Source: Argentina anserina (Eukaryota; Streptophyta; Magnoliopsida; Rosales; Rosaceae). From it: a DNA stretch of 64,000 bases. The stretch is taken from positions 18,290,001 to 18,354,000 of the forward strand of contig NC_065877.1 in NCBI RefSeq assembly GCF_933775445.1, written 5' to 3'. A model generated the notes under the pieces. The model did no database searches. It was not told where the DNA came from and was given only the letters and a program-made list of their open reading frames with translations. Shown piece after piece: positions 22,745 to 40,030 of this stretch (the first letter of the stretch is position 1; the number at the start of each line of letters is the position of its first letter). The position numbers and the translations under genes are program-made.

Positions 22745-24315
22745 TACAAAGGCTTTTCTGTATACTAGAGATTCTAGCAAACTAGAAATCCAAGAACCAG
22801 CATGGTCTCTCAAAACTCCTCCAGCCCCAATCAGACTAGAACTAACAGATCTAGTATCGTCCACATTCAGCTTAATAAAAATGGCAATAGGTTTCTTCCA
22901 AGACAACATAGCATATTCAAACATGTAATTAGAATTAATTTTCAGCTGGGTATTCCTCCATACTAAAGCATAATTCCAAATTATCTTTTCAAGACAAGTA
23001 GGCATCAGGAAACTAGCATCAAAAACATGCTTGTTTCGCCATTTCCAAATACACCAACAGATAAACACAAACAAAGAATTCCACCTGATGTTGTCTTTTA
23101 TTGGAAGATGACAATGAAACTGAGCACTGAACCAACAATTCCAATCCAAAGTCACCGTATTTTGAATAGGAGTAGGCATAGTAAAAGCATTCCAAATAGA
23201 CTTGGATCTAGGGAAATCTCTGAGCATGTGAACCAAGGTCTCATCCTCATTGTGACAAATGAGACATAAAGCATCCTCAGTAAAATTTCTAGCATGATAT
23301 GCAAATTAGTGAGCTTCTTATGGATCATAGACCACACAAAGGTTTTCAGTTTAGGATGAACATTGAGCTTCCACAAAGCTTTCCACATAGGGTTATGAGC
23401 ATCATCAAAATCAAAGAAGGAGTTATAAGCAGACTTAACATAACAGGTACCATCAGAAGTCCTGCCCCAAATTCTAACATCATGACCACAATTACCAAAA
23501 TCATTTAGCATATTAATAATGAGATTCACAACATCTTGAGGAACCATAGAGCACATCAGATCTATATTCCAACCATCATCATTCAGATGCAAGGTCATTA
23601 ATAGCAGTAGAAGGCAAGACATAGTGAATAAGAGAAGTAGACAACAACCAAAAATCATACCAACACTTTATGCTCATGCCATCATCCACTCTCCATTTCA
23701 GATTCATTTTAATCAAACTAACACCATGCATAACCCCTCTCCAAGTACTTGAACAATCAGAGGGAGGCAAATAGCTGTCATCAAATAAAGAACCCTTTTT
23801 ATCATATTTTGCAGAAAATTTATTAGCCCAAAGACCTTGATCATTTTCGAACATTATTCTCCATCCAACTTTGGCAAGCATGGCTTGATTCATATCAGCA
23901 GTCTTCTTGATTTCCAAGCCACCAAGCTGCTTAGGCTGACAAACCTTGTCCTAGTTCACAAGATGAATTTTTTTTCTTATTCTCACAGTCACCCCAAAGA
24001 AAATCTCTTTTAAGCTTGTCTAGTCTATCACATAAACTAATGGGAAGCTTAGCGGTCTGCATAGCATGAATGGGAATGGAGGAGGTGACATAATTGATCA
24101 AAGTCAACCTACTAGCCATATTAAGCACTTTGCTTTACCAACCAGACAATTGATTCCGCACTTTATCAAAAAGAGAATCATACGTGTGCTTATTGACCCT
24201 AGAATGAATAAGAGGCATACCTAAATATTTTCCAAGTCAGCAGTGAGAGGAGAGCCACAAGTCCTGCTAATTAAGGCAGCCAGCTGCTTGCGGGTATTAG
24301 GGGAACAAAAAATGG
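22745..24315 (-). mobile_element. LINE B: RT C-terminus to start of RNase H
   Basis: Minus-strand homology starts inside RT (about 24315, contains ALISRTCGSPLTADLE), continues through MASRLTLINYVTSSIPIHAM, the zf-RVT region (23.6-23.2 kb) and the first part of RNase H (SSLIGAGGVLRDHAGSW at about 22.8 kb). It stops abruptly at about 22745, where LINE A linker sequence begins. It has no poly(A) end of its own. Multiple frame breaks are present. Confidence 0.85.
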
Positions 24316-25065
24316 AGGACGTTATGTCTATTATTTCTGTTACTTGTATTCCTAATAAAGACTCTAACGGGAGATATCTTGGTATCAATAATATAGTTTC
24401 CTAGAAAGATCCTTTAAATTCTAGAGATATAATTTTGAAGACTAAAAAAAAACTTGCAGGTTGGAAAGCAAATTCACTTACTAAAGCTGGTTGTTTAACT
24501 TTACTAAAACTAATATCACATGTATGCCTAATCACTTCTTCTCTTGTTTTAAATGTCCTAATAATGATCTAGCTAGAAAGTTAGGCTCTTGTAGCAGATT
24601 TTTTTTCTGAACTCAAATACTAGTCATCTTATTGCGTGGAGTACCATTTGTACTCCTAAGCACCTTGGTGGCTTAGGTATTAGACCTTTTACCCATTTCA
24701 ATCAAGCTGGTTTGGTTAAATTAGGTTGGAAGATTTTAACGCATTCTAATAATCTTTGGGTGAAAATTATTAAAGCTAAATACCTTGAGAAAAAAAGTTT
24801 CTTTAATATTAAAAGGACTGTTGCCAGTTCTGCTATCTGGAAGGGCATCCTAGATTACAGATTTATCCTAAAAGAAGGTATGCACTAGATTCTTGACAAT
24901 GGTTCTGATATTAATTTATGGCTATTCAATTGGTGCTTGCCGTTTCCTTTGATCAATTTGGTCCCTGAGAATCTTAAAGCTACCCTGAGTCTTAATGAAA
25001 CTGTCGATACTTATATTCAAAATGGTAGTTGGTATTTGAATAATCTTTCAAATGTTCTACATTAA
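24316..25065 (+). mobile_element. LINE C, right part: RT C-terminus and downstream region
   Basis: The plus-strand frame resumes with CIPNKDSNGRYLGI, then LKTKKKLAGWKANSLTKAG and KHLGGLGIRPFTHFNQAGL, the usual order after the RT active site in plant LINEs. It matches the missing downstream part of the 19.4-kb fragment. About 80-100 codons, including the catalytic FADD region, appear to be lost at the junction. Confidence 0.8.
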
Positions 25066-26813
25066 GAGATTATTGAATTTGTATTTTAATATGATTGAGT
25101 GGAAAATGATAACCAAAATACATGAATAATTGTATCCAATTATGCATATATTCATGAGCTGTTAAAGAGGTTCCTGAAGTTTAGCTTCCTTTTGATACAC
25201 CGTTGAAAAAGTAAGAAAGCAAAATAAAATTGACACCTTAGAATTTCGCATCCTGTTAAAAATTTAATAAGATCCTAATTTTAAACTGAGAATCACCTTT
25301 CAATTTAGTAGTACTTTTTTACGCAAAAAAAACAACAGCATATGATTGAAATGTAGCCTACAAAAACAGGAAGGCAATCATCACATTGTTATTGTGAAAG
25401 ATTCTTAAAACCAAAAATAAAAAAGTAAGAGAAGGTACCTGAATAAATCATTGAAAAGAAGAGGTTTATATGACATTTATCAAACAACATACATGCTTTT
25501 GTAGTCGGCCACTTAAATAGAACGTCTCTGAAATTCATATTCCTATACCAAGACATGCACATTGACAACCCCAAACTTGAACATCTGCCAATAATTGTAG
25601 CTATGAGGTCAAGTTATAAAACAATGTAGTTTCAAAAAATTGCAGAACATGTAACAAAATACTAATGTGCACACCCCAAATTCTTAAACATACAAATAAT
25701 TAAGTGAATCCATACCTTTATTTATCAAATAACCTTTGGAGTCAACAAGGCACCAACCCTCTTGTTCTTAGCTAAGAGTTAACTATTATCAAAGTTTCTT
25801 ATCTTCCTGTCACGCATGGTCGCATGCCGTGTATCCAATATGCAATGTCCATTTTTCCCCTAAACTTACTTTGATCACATTGTCCCTATTTGGTTGTGAC
25901 ATGATTATTATTTGATGCAATTTTGAGAAGCACTATTGCCTTTATTGGTTACATCAACTTATTCGACAATTCATTCCACCAAATAACGAAATTTGGGTAA
26001 TATAAAACAAAAGACGGGATTGAGATTGTATTTCATATATGACTAACAATTACAATTACATTACAATTAGTGTATAAGAAAGCAAATGCAACACTCTATT
26101 CTCATAGAGATAAAAGCACAGTGCTTGTAAAAAGGTAATGTGTTTTGTATAATTTAAAGACTATTTTGCCCTTATTGCTTGGCCACAAGCCCACAAGCAC
26201 ATTATGGATAGAGATTAATCCTTGGAAGACTATTATTATCCTTGGATAAAATTCAAAGATATGAAGAAAGTAATTATCTTGTTTTACTTGTTGGGGTCTG
26301 AGTTAGATATGGTGTTCATTACTATATCCTAACTAACTCAGATCCTCAAGTCTCGAAGAAGAATGTTACACAAGTTGACTATGATTCCACTATGGTTCAA
26401 CTCGTCGGTGTTCGACCATTTTGAGCCTGCGAACTTGTGATTCTACTTCCCGTTCAGATTGGAAAGCAACATCGTGGGGATGAAGTTCTTTTTGAGTTTA
26501 ATGAGCAACACCGTTTGTTGGTTTTAACCGCCTTAAAAAGAACTTAATATGTGTCATCGCATTATAGGCCTGTGTCAACTAGAGCTGACCAGCCGTGGTT
26601 AGCCAAGTTTTTTTGCCACATTTTATTGAACGGCTAATAGCAGCTCTAAGGTATGGAGAGTTGGAGACCAAATGGACCCTCCCCTCGCCGGCACTGAGGA
26701 CAATACCGTCTTTGCCCTAAGATTTAGAATTGGGTGAGGCAATCTGGTCATTTTGGCATTTTGTAAGGTGGCACTCTGGGGTTTTAAAACAAAGTTGAGC
26801 GCCCCCCCCCCCG
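25066..26813. other. Intergenic AT-rich DNA
   Basis: No gene or clear element was recognised. A GC-richer segment from about 26.6 kb leads into the GCN2-like exons, and an 11-bp poly-C tract (26802-26812) abuts them. This segment probably corresponds to the decayed promoter and leader of that gene. Confidence 0.45.
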
Positions 26814-31130
<4,317 letters not shown>

Positions 31131-31880
31131 GTGATGCATTGTTATATTTATTTCTTCTGTGGTCTGTTGTCTGTATTACATGGTTGGATATAATAAATTT
31201 AATCCATAACTGTTTTGTTGGTACATGTGTACACCCATTTTAGAAGATAGAAGATCTCTTTGATCTCCAATGGAAATAATAATAAGCTGTGAAGAAATTT
31301 TAATTAAGTAATAAATACTTTTCTGGTAGATTGAAAGTCTGTTCAGGTAAGATTAGGAGTGATTAGTAATTTTAAAAATAGGTAGCATCTGTAGTTTGTG
31401 CCCAAATAGATGATCAACACTTTCATCTAGCTACTAAGGGTCTAAGAGGGGTGTCAGGTCTCTCTTTAGGCCTTAGATATTGATTATTGTGATATGTGGT
31501 TGGCTGAATTGAAAAAAGAAAGAAAGAAGCATTACTAGTGAAAACAAGAATATGAGCAGCCTTTCAACAAAGCAATGTGCAGAACTTGAACACAGCATCT
31601 GTGTAGTAATCTTTAATGCTTATGGTCCTACCACTGAAATGGCATGCCAGGAAACATTCAGATCATAAAGTTCACAATGTGTCAACATGCAATTTAGAAA
31701 TTCCAGAAAGAAGCATTTACTTTGAGAGAAATTTTTAGATGATAATACCTTGAAAATTCCAGATTTTATAGGATATACAATCTTGGTGAGGGGCTGGTAC
31801 AATGATGTTGGCGCTGTTGTAATATAGAGTTTTGAGTGACCTCATGAGTAGGAAAACAACTTTTAAACTATTAGGATGAA
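31131..31880. other. AT-rich DNA after the truncated GCN2 locus
   Basis: No further GCN2 exons are visible. Nothing else was recognised before the LTR-like repeat that starts near 31.88 kb. Confidence 0.45.
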
Positions 31881-33988
31881 AATAAAACCTAAACTAATAT
31901 ATACATGTGATCAACCAACTAATACATAAGCAATCATCAAACAAATTACATAAGAACAAAGCCATCGAAATCTATTTTCAATCATGTTCATGCCGTAGGT
32001 ATCATAGTTCATCTTAAGTTTGATTATGCATCAAGTCCCTACTTGTTTCCTAATACATGGATACATTCGGCTCAACTACTTGTCTTGCTACGAAATCTAA
32101 CATACCAATTCATCATGCAATTACGTATCACATAGAGAAATCAATATGTTTAAGCACCTATCCAATGTCGAACTTAAGATCATAATCGGTGGAAGAACAA
32201 AGAACAAACAACTAATCAACTAGTATCAAAATCGTTTTCAACTTTGAATGATTAACATATGTAACATCAACTACTTGTCTTAATCACACATGCAATATAA
32301 GAACACACCGAAAATTAATCAAGAACATAAATAGACAGAAACTCATGGCATAAAACCTAAAATCATTGAATTAAAATCGAAAACCTTAATTCATCATGTC
32401 ATTCAAAAGTTACAAATATCTCATAGGCAAAAATAAAAATAACTTTAATAAAACCTAAACATAAATCATTTAAGAACAAGAACATAAAAACCCGAAAACT
32501 AAACTTGAAGATCATAGAGTTACACTTTATAATAATTCTCCTCCCAACATTTCTTACAAATGTAGCACAAAATCTTCAAGAGTATGGTATTCTAGGCTCC
32601 CAAGCTTTGGACAGAAAATATGGTGAAAGGTGGTGAATTCAGATTCTATGGTTCTTGGTGAATGAAAGTGTTTGGGCAGAGCATTGGTTATACTTGTGTG
32701 CAAGGTTGATGATATTTTTGTGTGGAAATGAGGTGCTATATAGAGGTAGAAACCCAAGGGAGGCAGGCCACAAAGTCCACAAAGTTGAAACCAAATTGGT
32801 TGAGGTTTCTTAGATTTTCTCAATTCGGGAGATCTGACAGTTGTGCCTTGTTGTGGCCATAACTTTCTCTAGAAAATAGATATTGAGCTGATTCCAACGA
32901 CATTTGAAAATACACTTCCATAGCTTTTCATCCATATATCATGCATTGTCTGAATCATTGTGAGCTGTACAGGGGAGCCTGTCAAAATTGGATGACATGC
33001 ACTGTCAGAATTCTGAAATCTATAAGGATTGGACATTAATTGCATATCTTCTTTCTCCTTTAATGCTGATTTCTTTTGCACAAATTTCTTCCTTTGAATT
33101 AGGGCAGCAAGAATCTTAATTGTTGCAGCCTTGTTTGAATTTTCTTACATCTTCTCATTAATTTGCTGCATGCATTCTTTGACTTTCTTACCTCTTCTCA
33201 TTTAATTGTTGCATGCCTTATTTGATATAGATTCTGATATAGATTCATGCCTCTATGTATAGGAGAAACAAGGTCTCAACTTTCCCTCACAGCCTTTAGA
33301 TCAAAAACAAATCAATGGCTGAGATAATTCTGCCGAGCTCACTAGACTTCTGAGTAATGATTCGGTCATATCTCCATGTAGGAATAAGATATTGATTTGA
33401 TTCCAAATCCTACAAAAACTAGACTCACACAACTTTCTATCCATATATAGTACATCTTCTATTTCGATCGGAGCTATTCAGGGGAGCCCGTCGAAGTTGG
33501 ACTACGAGTCTTGACAGCATTTTGATTATTGCATGGATTTGACTTTTAAGTGCATATCTTCTTCTCTTTAATAATTCTGATTTATATGCACGAAAATATC
33601 TTCGTATACACCTTGGAAATCCATCTCCAACTTGGTTTTAGAATCCAAACTCCCAATAGGAAACCATCAATGACATATGGTCTCTCCTTATTCCTTGCTC
33701 AACTAAGAATGCTTTCTTTTTCCAACATGGATTTGTATTTCCTAATAAGAATAAATACGTTAGAAACAAATAAATAGGAAAAGATGAATCCTACTCGAAC
33801 AAGTAATCATATCTCAACAAGGATTATTAACACTTAGCACGATTTCATCATCAATTCACTCATATCCGAGTTAAGTTCTACCTAGACACTTATTCTAACA
33901 AAATAAATTAAAACATACTAAATAAGAGGTAACAAAGAGTAAGAATATGACAAACGCATTAAGAACGTCACACTTTGTGCTCCTATCA
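31880..33988 (-). mobile_element. LTR-like element, copy 1 (one end eroded)
   Basis: The minus strand begins TGATAGGAGCACAAAGTGTG at 33988 and is similar to the elements at 40453-42029 and 46422-48431. Near its other end the segment AATAAAACCTAAACTAATAT matches the reverse complement of 41.8 kb. The terminal 150 bp or so seen in the other copies, including the CA end, are not recognisable, so no target-site duplication can be assigned. It contains no coding domain. Confidence 0.65.
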
Positions 33989-34262
33989 GCTGACATCTCA
34001 ACTTTACACCAGAATGCTTCCCATTGACAACACTGTTTTCAGCTGACAAATAAACCATGGATTTGTTTTCATCAATTGTTTGCAAAAATATTTGAAAATT
34101 GATGATCTTGTCTTCAATTGGACATGATTGAAAACTTTCGGTGCAAATCTCTCCATTTCGGTTTGCCAGTTGAAACGAACTTATCAAATTCGTTTCACGT
34201 TGTATGAATTTACTAGACCATCTCCGAATATATATATCTTTATCTAGATAATTGTAACAGGT

Positions 34263-34334
34263 GCCCTTATAGCTCAGTGGTAGAGTGTCAGTCTTGTAAA
34301 CTGAAGGTCCGTAGTTCGATCCTGCGTGAGGGCA
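34263..34334 (+). tRNA. tRNA-Thr, anticodon UGU
   Basis: All four arms fold. Acceptor GCCCTTA pairs with TGAGGGC (one G-T); the D stem is GCTC with GAGT; the anticodon stem TCAGT-ACTGA encloses CTTGTAA, giving anticodon TGT; the T stem CGTAG pairs with CTGCG around TTCGATC. The discriminator base is A. The internal promoters are present as TAGCTCAGTGGTAGAG (A box) and GGTCCGTAGTTCGATCC (B box). There is no intron. No close T run follows; the first (TATTATTTTTTTT) is about 35 bp downstream. It is likely a functional nuclear tRNA gene. Confidence 0.92.
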
Positions 34335-34633
34335 AGTATATTTGTATTTTGCATTATTATTATTATTATTTTTTTTCTGGGCCTTTTTTCTTTTTAATAG
34401 AGTTTGTTGTTATTTTTATTTCTGAATGGATGCTCTAATTCGCCAAAAAACCGTTAGAACTGAAAGTACAGATATATATAGAAGATATGAGTGATAAAAA
34501 AATATAAATTGGTAGCGACTTATAGCTGTCCAGGAAATTACGTGTTTTTTCTTTTTACATTTCAAGAATTTAACTAAAGCAATGCAATTCAGTCCTGTCA
34601 AGCACATAATTGCAGCATTTGGTTTGGTTCTGT

Positions 34634-37385
34634 TTAAAAATTATGCTGCAAGAATAACTTCTCTTGAGGTGAAGCTGGTCCATTCTCTTCCTTCAAACTC
34701 CTCAACCCATCACCACCATTTCCCATATTTCTAGCTTCTGTGGAGTTCTTCCCATCAACATCAGCATCCGAGACCGACGACTTTCTCCTCTGAGAAGAAG
34801 CAACGCTAGGAAATGTGATCCATGAAGGAGCTCTGAACTCAAACCTCTGATCCTCGGCGTCTATTACCTCAGTTTCGAGTGACTTGTTTGATGATCTTTG
34901 AGATGACTTCTTGTGCAATCTACTGCTTCCCAATACCACCTCAGTAGGCAGAATTGGTTGCTCATTACAGGGGCTTCCCATTAGCAGCGCAAGAGCTCGT
35001 TCGAGTGCTGTCGTCACTTTATCCATTGATGGCCTCTCCTTGCCTCTCATTCTAACACATTTGCAGGCTACATTGGCAATTCTTTTCAAGGCTTCAATAT
35101 CTGGTGGAGGTTTCAGAACAGGGTCCAAGATTGCAATTATATCTCCTGCCTTGATCAGAGGCACTGCCCATTCAACTATATTTCCTGATTCTTCATACTG
35201 CATATCAATGGCTTTTCTGCCACTGAGAATCTCCAATAGCAAAACACCAAAACTATAAACATCAGATTTGGTTGTAAGGTAGTGAAGTCTGTAGTACTCA
35301 GGATCAAGATACCCGAGTGTTCCTGCTGGCAGTTCAGCCAATGGGGAGCTACTATCTGCAGATCCCAATAGTGATAAACCAAAATCAGCAACTCGAGCAT
35401 TGTGTTCCTCATCGATCAGGATATTTGAAGACTTTATATCTCTATGAATCACTGGTGGGCAAGCGTAACCATGCAAGTATTCAATTCCTCTAGCTGCCTG
35501 GACTGCAATTGTGACTCTTCATACCCAATCCAATTGCTCTCTCAAGGCTTTGTTCTTGCCATGGAGGTGTTGGTGCAATGATCCATGAGCCATGAACTCA
35601 TACACGAGAAGCCTCTCTCCACCTTCACAATAGCCAAGCAGGTTGAGTAAATGAGCATGGTTTAATCTGGATAGCAAGTCCAGCTCAGTATGGAACTCTT
35701 TCGAATTCTTTTGCATGTTAGGAGACATTATAGCCCTTTTGACAGCAACAACTGTTCCATCGTTCAAAACACCTCTAAAAACTGAGGAGAAGCTTCCCTT
35801 CCCCACCACAGACTCTTCTTCAAACCCAGAAGTTGCTCTTTCTAGCTCATTTCATAAAACATCTGAGCCCGCCGTATCTTCATATCATCCAAGTCTGGAC
35901 GAATCTTGCCGATGTCTTTCTGGAAAGGAGAACCACCAGGACCGTTCTTTGTAGACTTTAAATTTTTCTCTTTGCAACGACAGTCATGTAACTTGTAGCG
36001 AACATATAAAACAGCGGTTAGAGACACAACACTGACCAGTATCACAGCAAAGGCAATCTCCGCGATAATGACAGGCAATTGCAGAGACCAGAACCTTTCA
36101 TTGCTCATTGAATTGGTGTACAATGAAGAACAGTTTGCGGAGCACTCAGCTGAGGAACAAATAGAACAGTTATAATCAGTCTATCAGATTTCAATGTACA
36201 TTCAATTTTTTGGTACATTTCAGGAGGACAGCCAGTGCTGCAGGGCATGCAAATGTGAGAGTTGGGATCTTTGCAAGAGGTGGCGTCACGGTCAAGTTCA
36301 TAGAAGCCAGGAGCACATGGAGTAGACCTGCAGGTCCTCGGTGGAACAGGTAATGGAAGAGAAGTAGGAAATCCAAGACCCCAACAAACAGGTAAGAATG
36401 ACTTGGCAGCAAGAATCGCACAAGTGAAGTAATTTTCCAGCAGCAATGTCATAAACCTTGATACCCTTAGGAACAGGTGTACTTTGCTTCACGATAAATC
36501 CCCAGCAGATGACACCATGGTCATAGCTCTTGATTCCACAAGCATGGAACTTCCCTCCCACGATTGAAAGCATTGGATCCTTTGGAGCCAAATCAACATT
36601 GCCTTGACCCGAATACGCCACTGAGATTTCTTCCTCAATGTCCAAGCTTCTTCCCCAACAAAAGGTCCTAGAGCTCACACCCTCTGAAATCCCACAGACA
36701 TGATACCCGCCAGCTGCAATCTTCCGAAACCTCATGTCTGCAGGGACCAAACCGATGACCCTGCTACTAGTCTCGTCACCCCAGCAGAAGACAGTCCTGT
36801 TTTGAGAAAACAATGCACAATTGAATTCTGACCCTGCAGAAAGAGACTGCATTTGGCCATCAAACACAGTTTTTGGTCATGTTATAGCCCCAACAATCCA
36901 CAAAGGACATGTTTCTGAGGCTCCCTGTTAGAGGTTTTCTCAATCCACACAAATGGTAATCACCAGCACTGATTTCTACATATTGGGCATCTTTTATAAT
37001 GGGTTGAGGAACACCCATTTGAATATAACCACTGCTACCCCAACAATATGGTTGGCTAGAATCCATGAGCAGACCACAAACAAAGCCATCACCAGCAGTT
37101 AGACCAATAAACGGGAAATGAATCGGGGTTCCATATGTTATGGCTGAGTTTGATCCATATCAGGTGACAATGAGATCCATTTAAGTTTAAGCCACAGTAA
37201 ACAGGGCCGTTCTCACCATAAGATACTGCAATGGAGGACATAGAACCTAGTCCTGAAACTAAACACCATAAACTTGATAAACCCACAACTTGAGCAAGAA
37301 TCTCAACTGTATTGTTATTGTTGATATTAAGGACCCAGATCAGGAAACCTCCTAAAGAGACCACCATTACGTGTACACACGACAA
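34634..37385 (-). pseudogene. ACR4: CRINKLY4-type receptor kinase ACR4, broken
   Basis: ACR4 is an intronless membrane receptor kinase for epidermal and root stem-cell patterning. In order: hydrophobic leader (about 37.38-37.25 kb), GLGSMSSIAVSYGENGPVYC, seven RCC1-like crinkly repeats rich in CWG (37.2-36.35 kb), the TNFR-like cysteine region (36.33-36.15 kb), one transmembrane helix (about 36.05 kb), the kinase (35.83-34.9 kb: VAVKRA lysine, VIHRDIKSSN, VADFGLS, GTLGYLDPEYY) and the conserved tail ending SPQEKLFLQHNF. Breaks: frameshifts at about 37160, at the T5 run 36870-36874, at the T4 run 36433-36436, at about 36170 and at about 35850, plus a TGA at 35519-35521 where the family has arginine or lysine after QLDW. 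Identity is high throughout, so decay is recent, or some indels are assembly errors. Confidence 0.93.
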
Positions 37386-38030
37386 TCAGAATAATATTCA
37401 GATACAAACTAATTCTTACTGCTGATACTGACATGTCCTACGTTATCCACCCAAAACTCACCAACACAAATTAAGCAACGCACAGTGTAGAACTGAAACT
37501 CGAGTAGTACACATGCTTCCCTTTCTCCATGATTGAACGAAGAAAAAGGCAAACATTGGAACTAAAGTTCCATACTTGAACACAAAAAATAAGAGAGAGA
37601 TCCCCCGCGTACCAGAGAAGCCAAACACGAATAGCAGGACCCAGATGAACGCAGCTTTAGAAACCCAAGTGAGAAAACCTCATTTCATTCGGTCAGGGTT
37701 ATCTACATTCAAAAACTCGGGAAAAAGAAAGTCTTGATTGTCAGAAGACTACTTGGGAGGAGCAGTAGAGTGTTGGGTGGGTGGAATAGCGAATGGCTGA
37801 AAGCTCAGAGAGAGAGAGAGAGAGGAGGTGGCATGTGGTAGCAGGAAGAAGGGAAGGAAGGCAACAACAACAACATCATCATCATCATCAAGTGAGAGAG
37901 AGAGAAAGAGAGAGAGAGAGGGCATTGAATGGCATGGAAGTGCAGTTCTGAGCGTTGGTGAATGCAATAAATGAGAAGTAAATGGCATTTCATCTTTTCA
38001 TGCATACTGTTCTCTCTATATATTTAAACT
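37386..38030 (-). promoter_or_regulatory. ACR4 leader and promoter region
   Basis: Two GA tracts (about 37806-37826 and 37893-37920; CT on the sense strand), a CAT trinucleotide run (about 37873-37890) and a TATA-like TTTAAATATATA on the minus strand (38017-38028) lie upstream of the ACR4 reading frame. CT-rich leaders are common in plant genes. No experimental element is implied. Confidence 0.35.
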
Positions 38031-38593
38031 CTAATCGATATATGCTTCCGAATTTTCCCCCCGCTACCTGGAAACAAATGTTTGTGTTTTTCAGTTTTTC
38101 TTTTCCTTCTGGTTTTTTCTTTCCATGGATGGACTGTGTAATTTTCTACCATTTCTCCTTCTTTAAGCTCTTCTCGAGTCACGTAACAACGTTTCCCTTG
38201 TTGACTTTCTACTCACAAATAATTGCCGCCATGGGTTTTACCTCTGCATGAGGCTTGGGCCGTTACAATATTTCGTAGACAACATCCACAAAAAACTCGA
38301 TTAGGAGAAATAGAATCAGTTAATAATAACTAAAGAAATCACACCGCAATGGAATGCCCGATTGTGGTCATTACACCGCGGTACACATTTTAACAAAGAT
38401 TCATGGTTACGGGTATGCTGCCAACAACAACCACAACTCTACAAGAATCCATGCTCGAGATGGTCCTCCCGACCCCCTCTCCATGCATGTACTCAAAATC
38501 TCGTTGAGATCTCTCTCCATAATCAAAGGCAAAGTACAGGTCGACGCTGCTAGTGTTTTGATACGATAAGATTTCAAGTTTGATATTTTAAAC

Positions 38594-39255
38594 TAGGGGT
38601 GTAAATGAGCTGAGCCGAGCCGAATACTAGATTGTTCATGTTTAGCTCGTTTCCATTCGATCGAGTTCGAGCCGGGCTAAAATTTGATTTTTGTGATTCA
38701 TGTTCAAGCTTAGCTCGGCTTGAAAAAGCTCGAGCTGGGCTCGGGCCGACTCATTTTATTAGATGAGGTCAAACTCAAATTCAGCCGCCTTGAATCATAT
38801 GAACTTAAAATTTTAAAATTTAGAAATTAAAAATAAATTTTAAAATAGCAAACACAAAATCCATTTTTTCTGTAATAAACTAAAAATAACAAATAAAACT
38901 CTTTATTTAACTTAAAATCTTTAACTAAATACTTTGGAAAGAAGTCTTCCAACACTTTCAAACTAATATTATATTTTTAATATTATTTCTTATATAAAAA
39001 TTATATTTTATATATACTATAAAAGTTAATAAGTCATGTTTAATTAAAAAACGAGCCGAGCTTTTAACAAGCCCGAGCTAGCTCGCGAGCTAAACGAGCC
39101 GAATACTTATTGTTCAAGTTTGGCTTATTTTCAAGGTCGGGCTTAATATTGAGCTCAAACTCGGCTCATTTAACTTTACGAGCTCGAGCCGAACGGGCTA
39201 AAAGTGAGCCAAACACGAATCGAACACGAACAACTCGAGCCTATTTATAGCCCTA
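38594..39255. mobile_element. hAT-type MITE with terminal inverted repeats
   Basis: The ends are TAGGGGTGTAAATGAGCTGAG and, reversed, TAGGGCTATAAATAGGCTCG. Subterminal regions are packed with GAGCCGAGC-like motifs in both orientations, as is usual for hAT elements. Flanking 8-bp sequences, TTTTAAAC and TCTCAAAC, match at 6 of 8 positions, as expected for an old target-site duplication. There is no coding sequence. Confidence 0.78.
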
Positions 39256-40030
39256 TCTCAAACCGTGTTGTGCAAATTTATAGATGCCCGTGAATCTCCA
39301 TATTTCTTGAGTACTACATTTTATGTACACGCCCAAAAGAGCGATGTAAATGAATGTGTTCCTCTCAAACAAGTAGGGTAGTATGTGAAATATTGTATGA
39401 AGTACTATTATGAACAATGAGGACATCACGCCGGTAGCAAATACTCAAGGATCCAAAATGTGATTTGACAAGACAAAAAGATTTCTTAAAAAAAAAAAGA
39501 AAAAAAAGCAGGCAATGAAAAGTTTACTGTAAGCTATATATGTACTTAGAGGATTTGAAGATGGCTCAACCATTTTTATTGTGTAACACGCACCATGTAC
39601 CTACATGATTTGAAGATTGTCCACGATATGTTTGATGGAAATTTGACATAGCATTAGTGTTCGATTGAAGTTAAGATACAGTTTTCGCCATATAATTTAA
39701 TATTTTATATTATTCCAATTTAGCAAACCAACTTCTTATTAACTCTAATTGATCGATGCGATCCAATTCATAAAGAAAAACTCTCTCTTATTTCTTCCCC
39801 CTCTCCAACTCTTTCTTTTCTTTCAGAGTTGTTCCTCATCAATTACTTTGCTGAGGTACATGCACATAAGAAATTACCATGCTTGTCTTCCATTTTTTCG
39901 AAGCAAGTAGAAAGTTTTTTCTATGATTTAATTGAAATGAGACTTTGAACTCTATATAAGATATGCAATTTTTTCTATAAATAACATACCGACACATTAG
40001 GGAATAATTTTTTATAAATAGTAATAGGGC

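Noticed and set aside
37749..38005. Serine/leucine-rich minus-strand frames above ACR4
   Set aside because: They are translations of CT and CAT microsatellites in the ACR4 leader.
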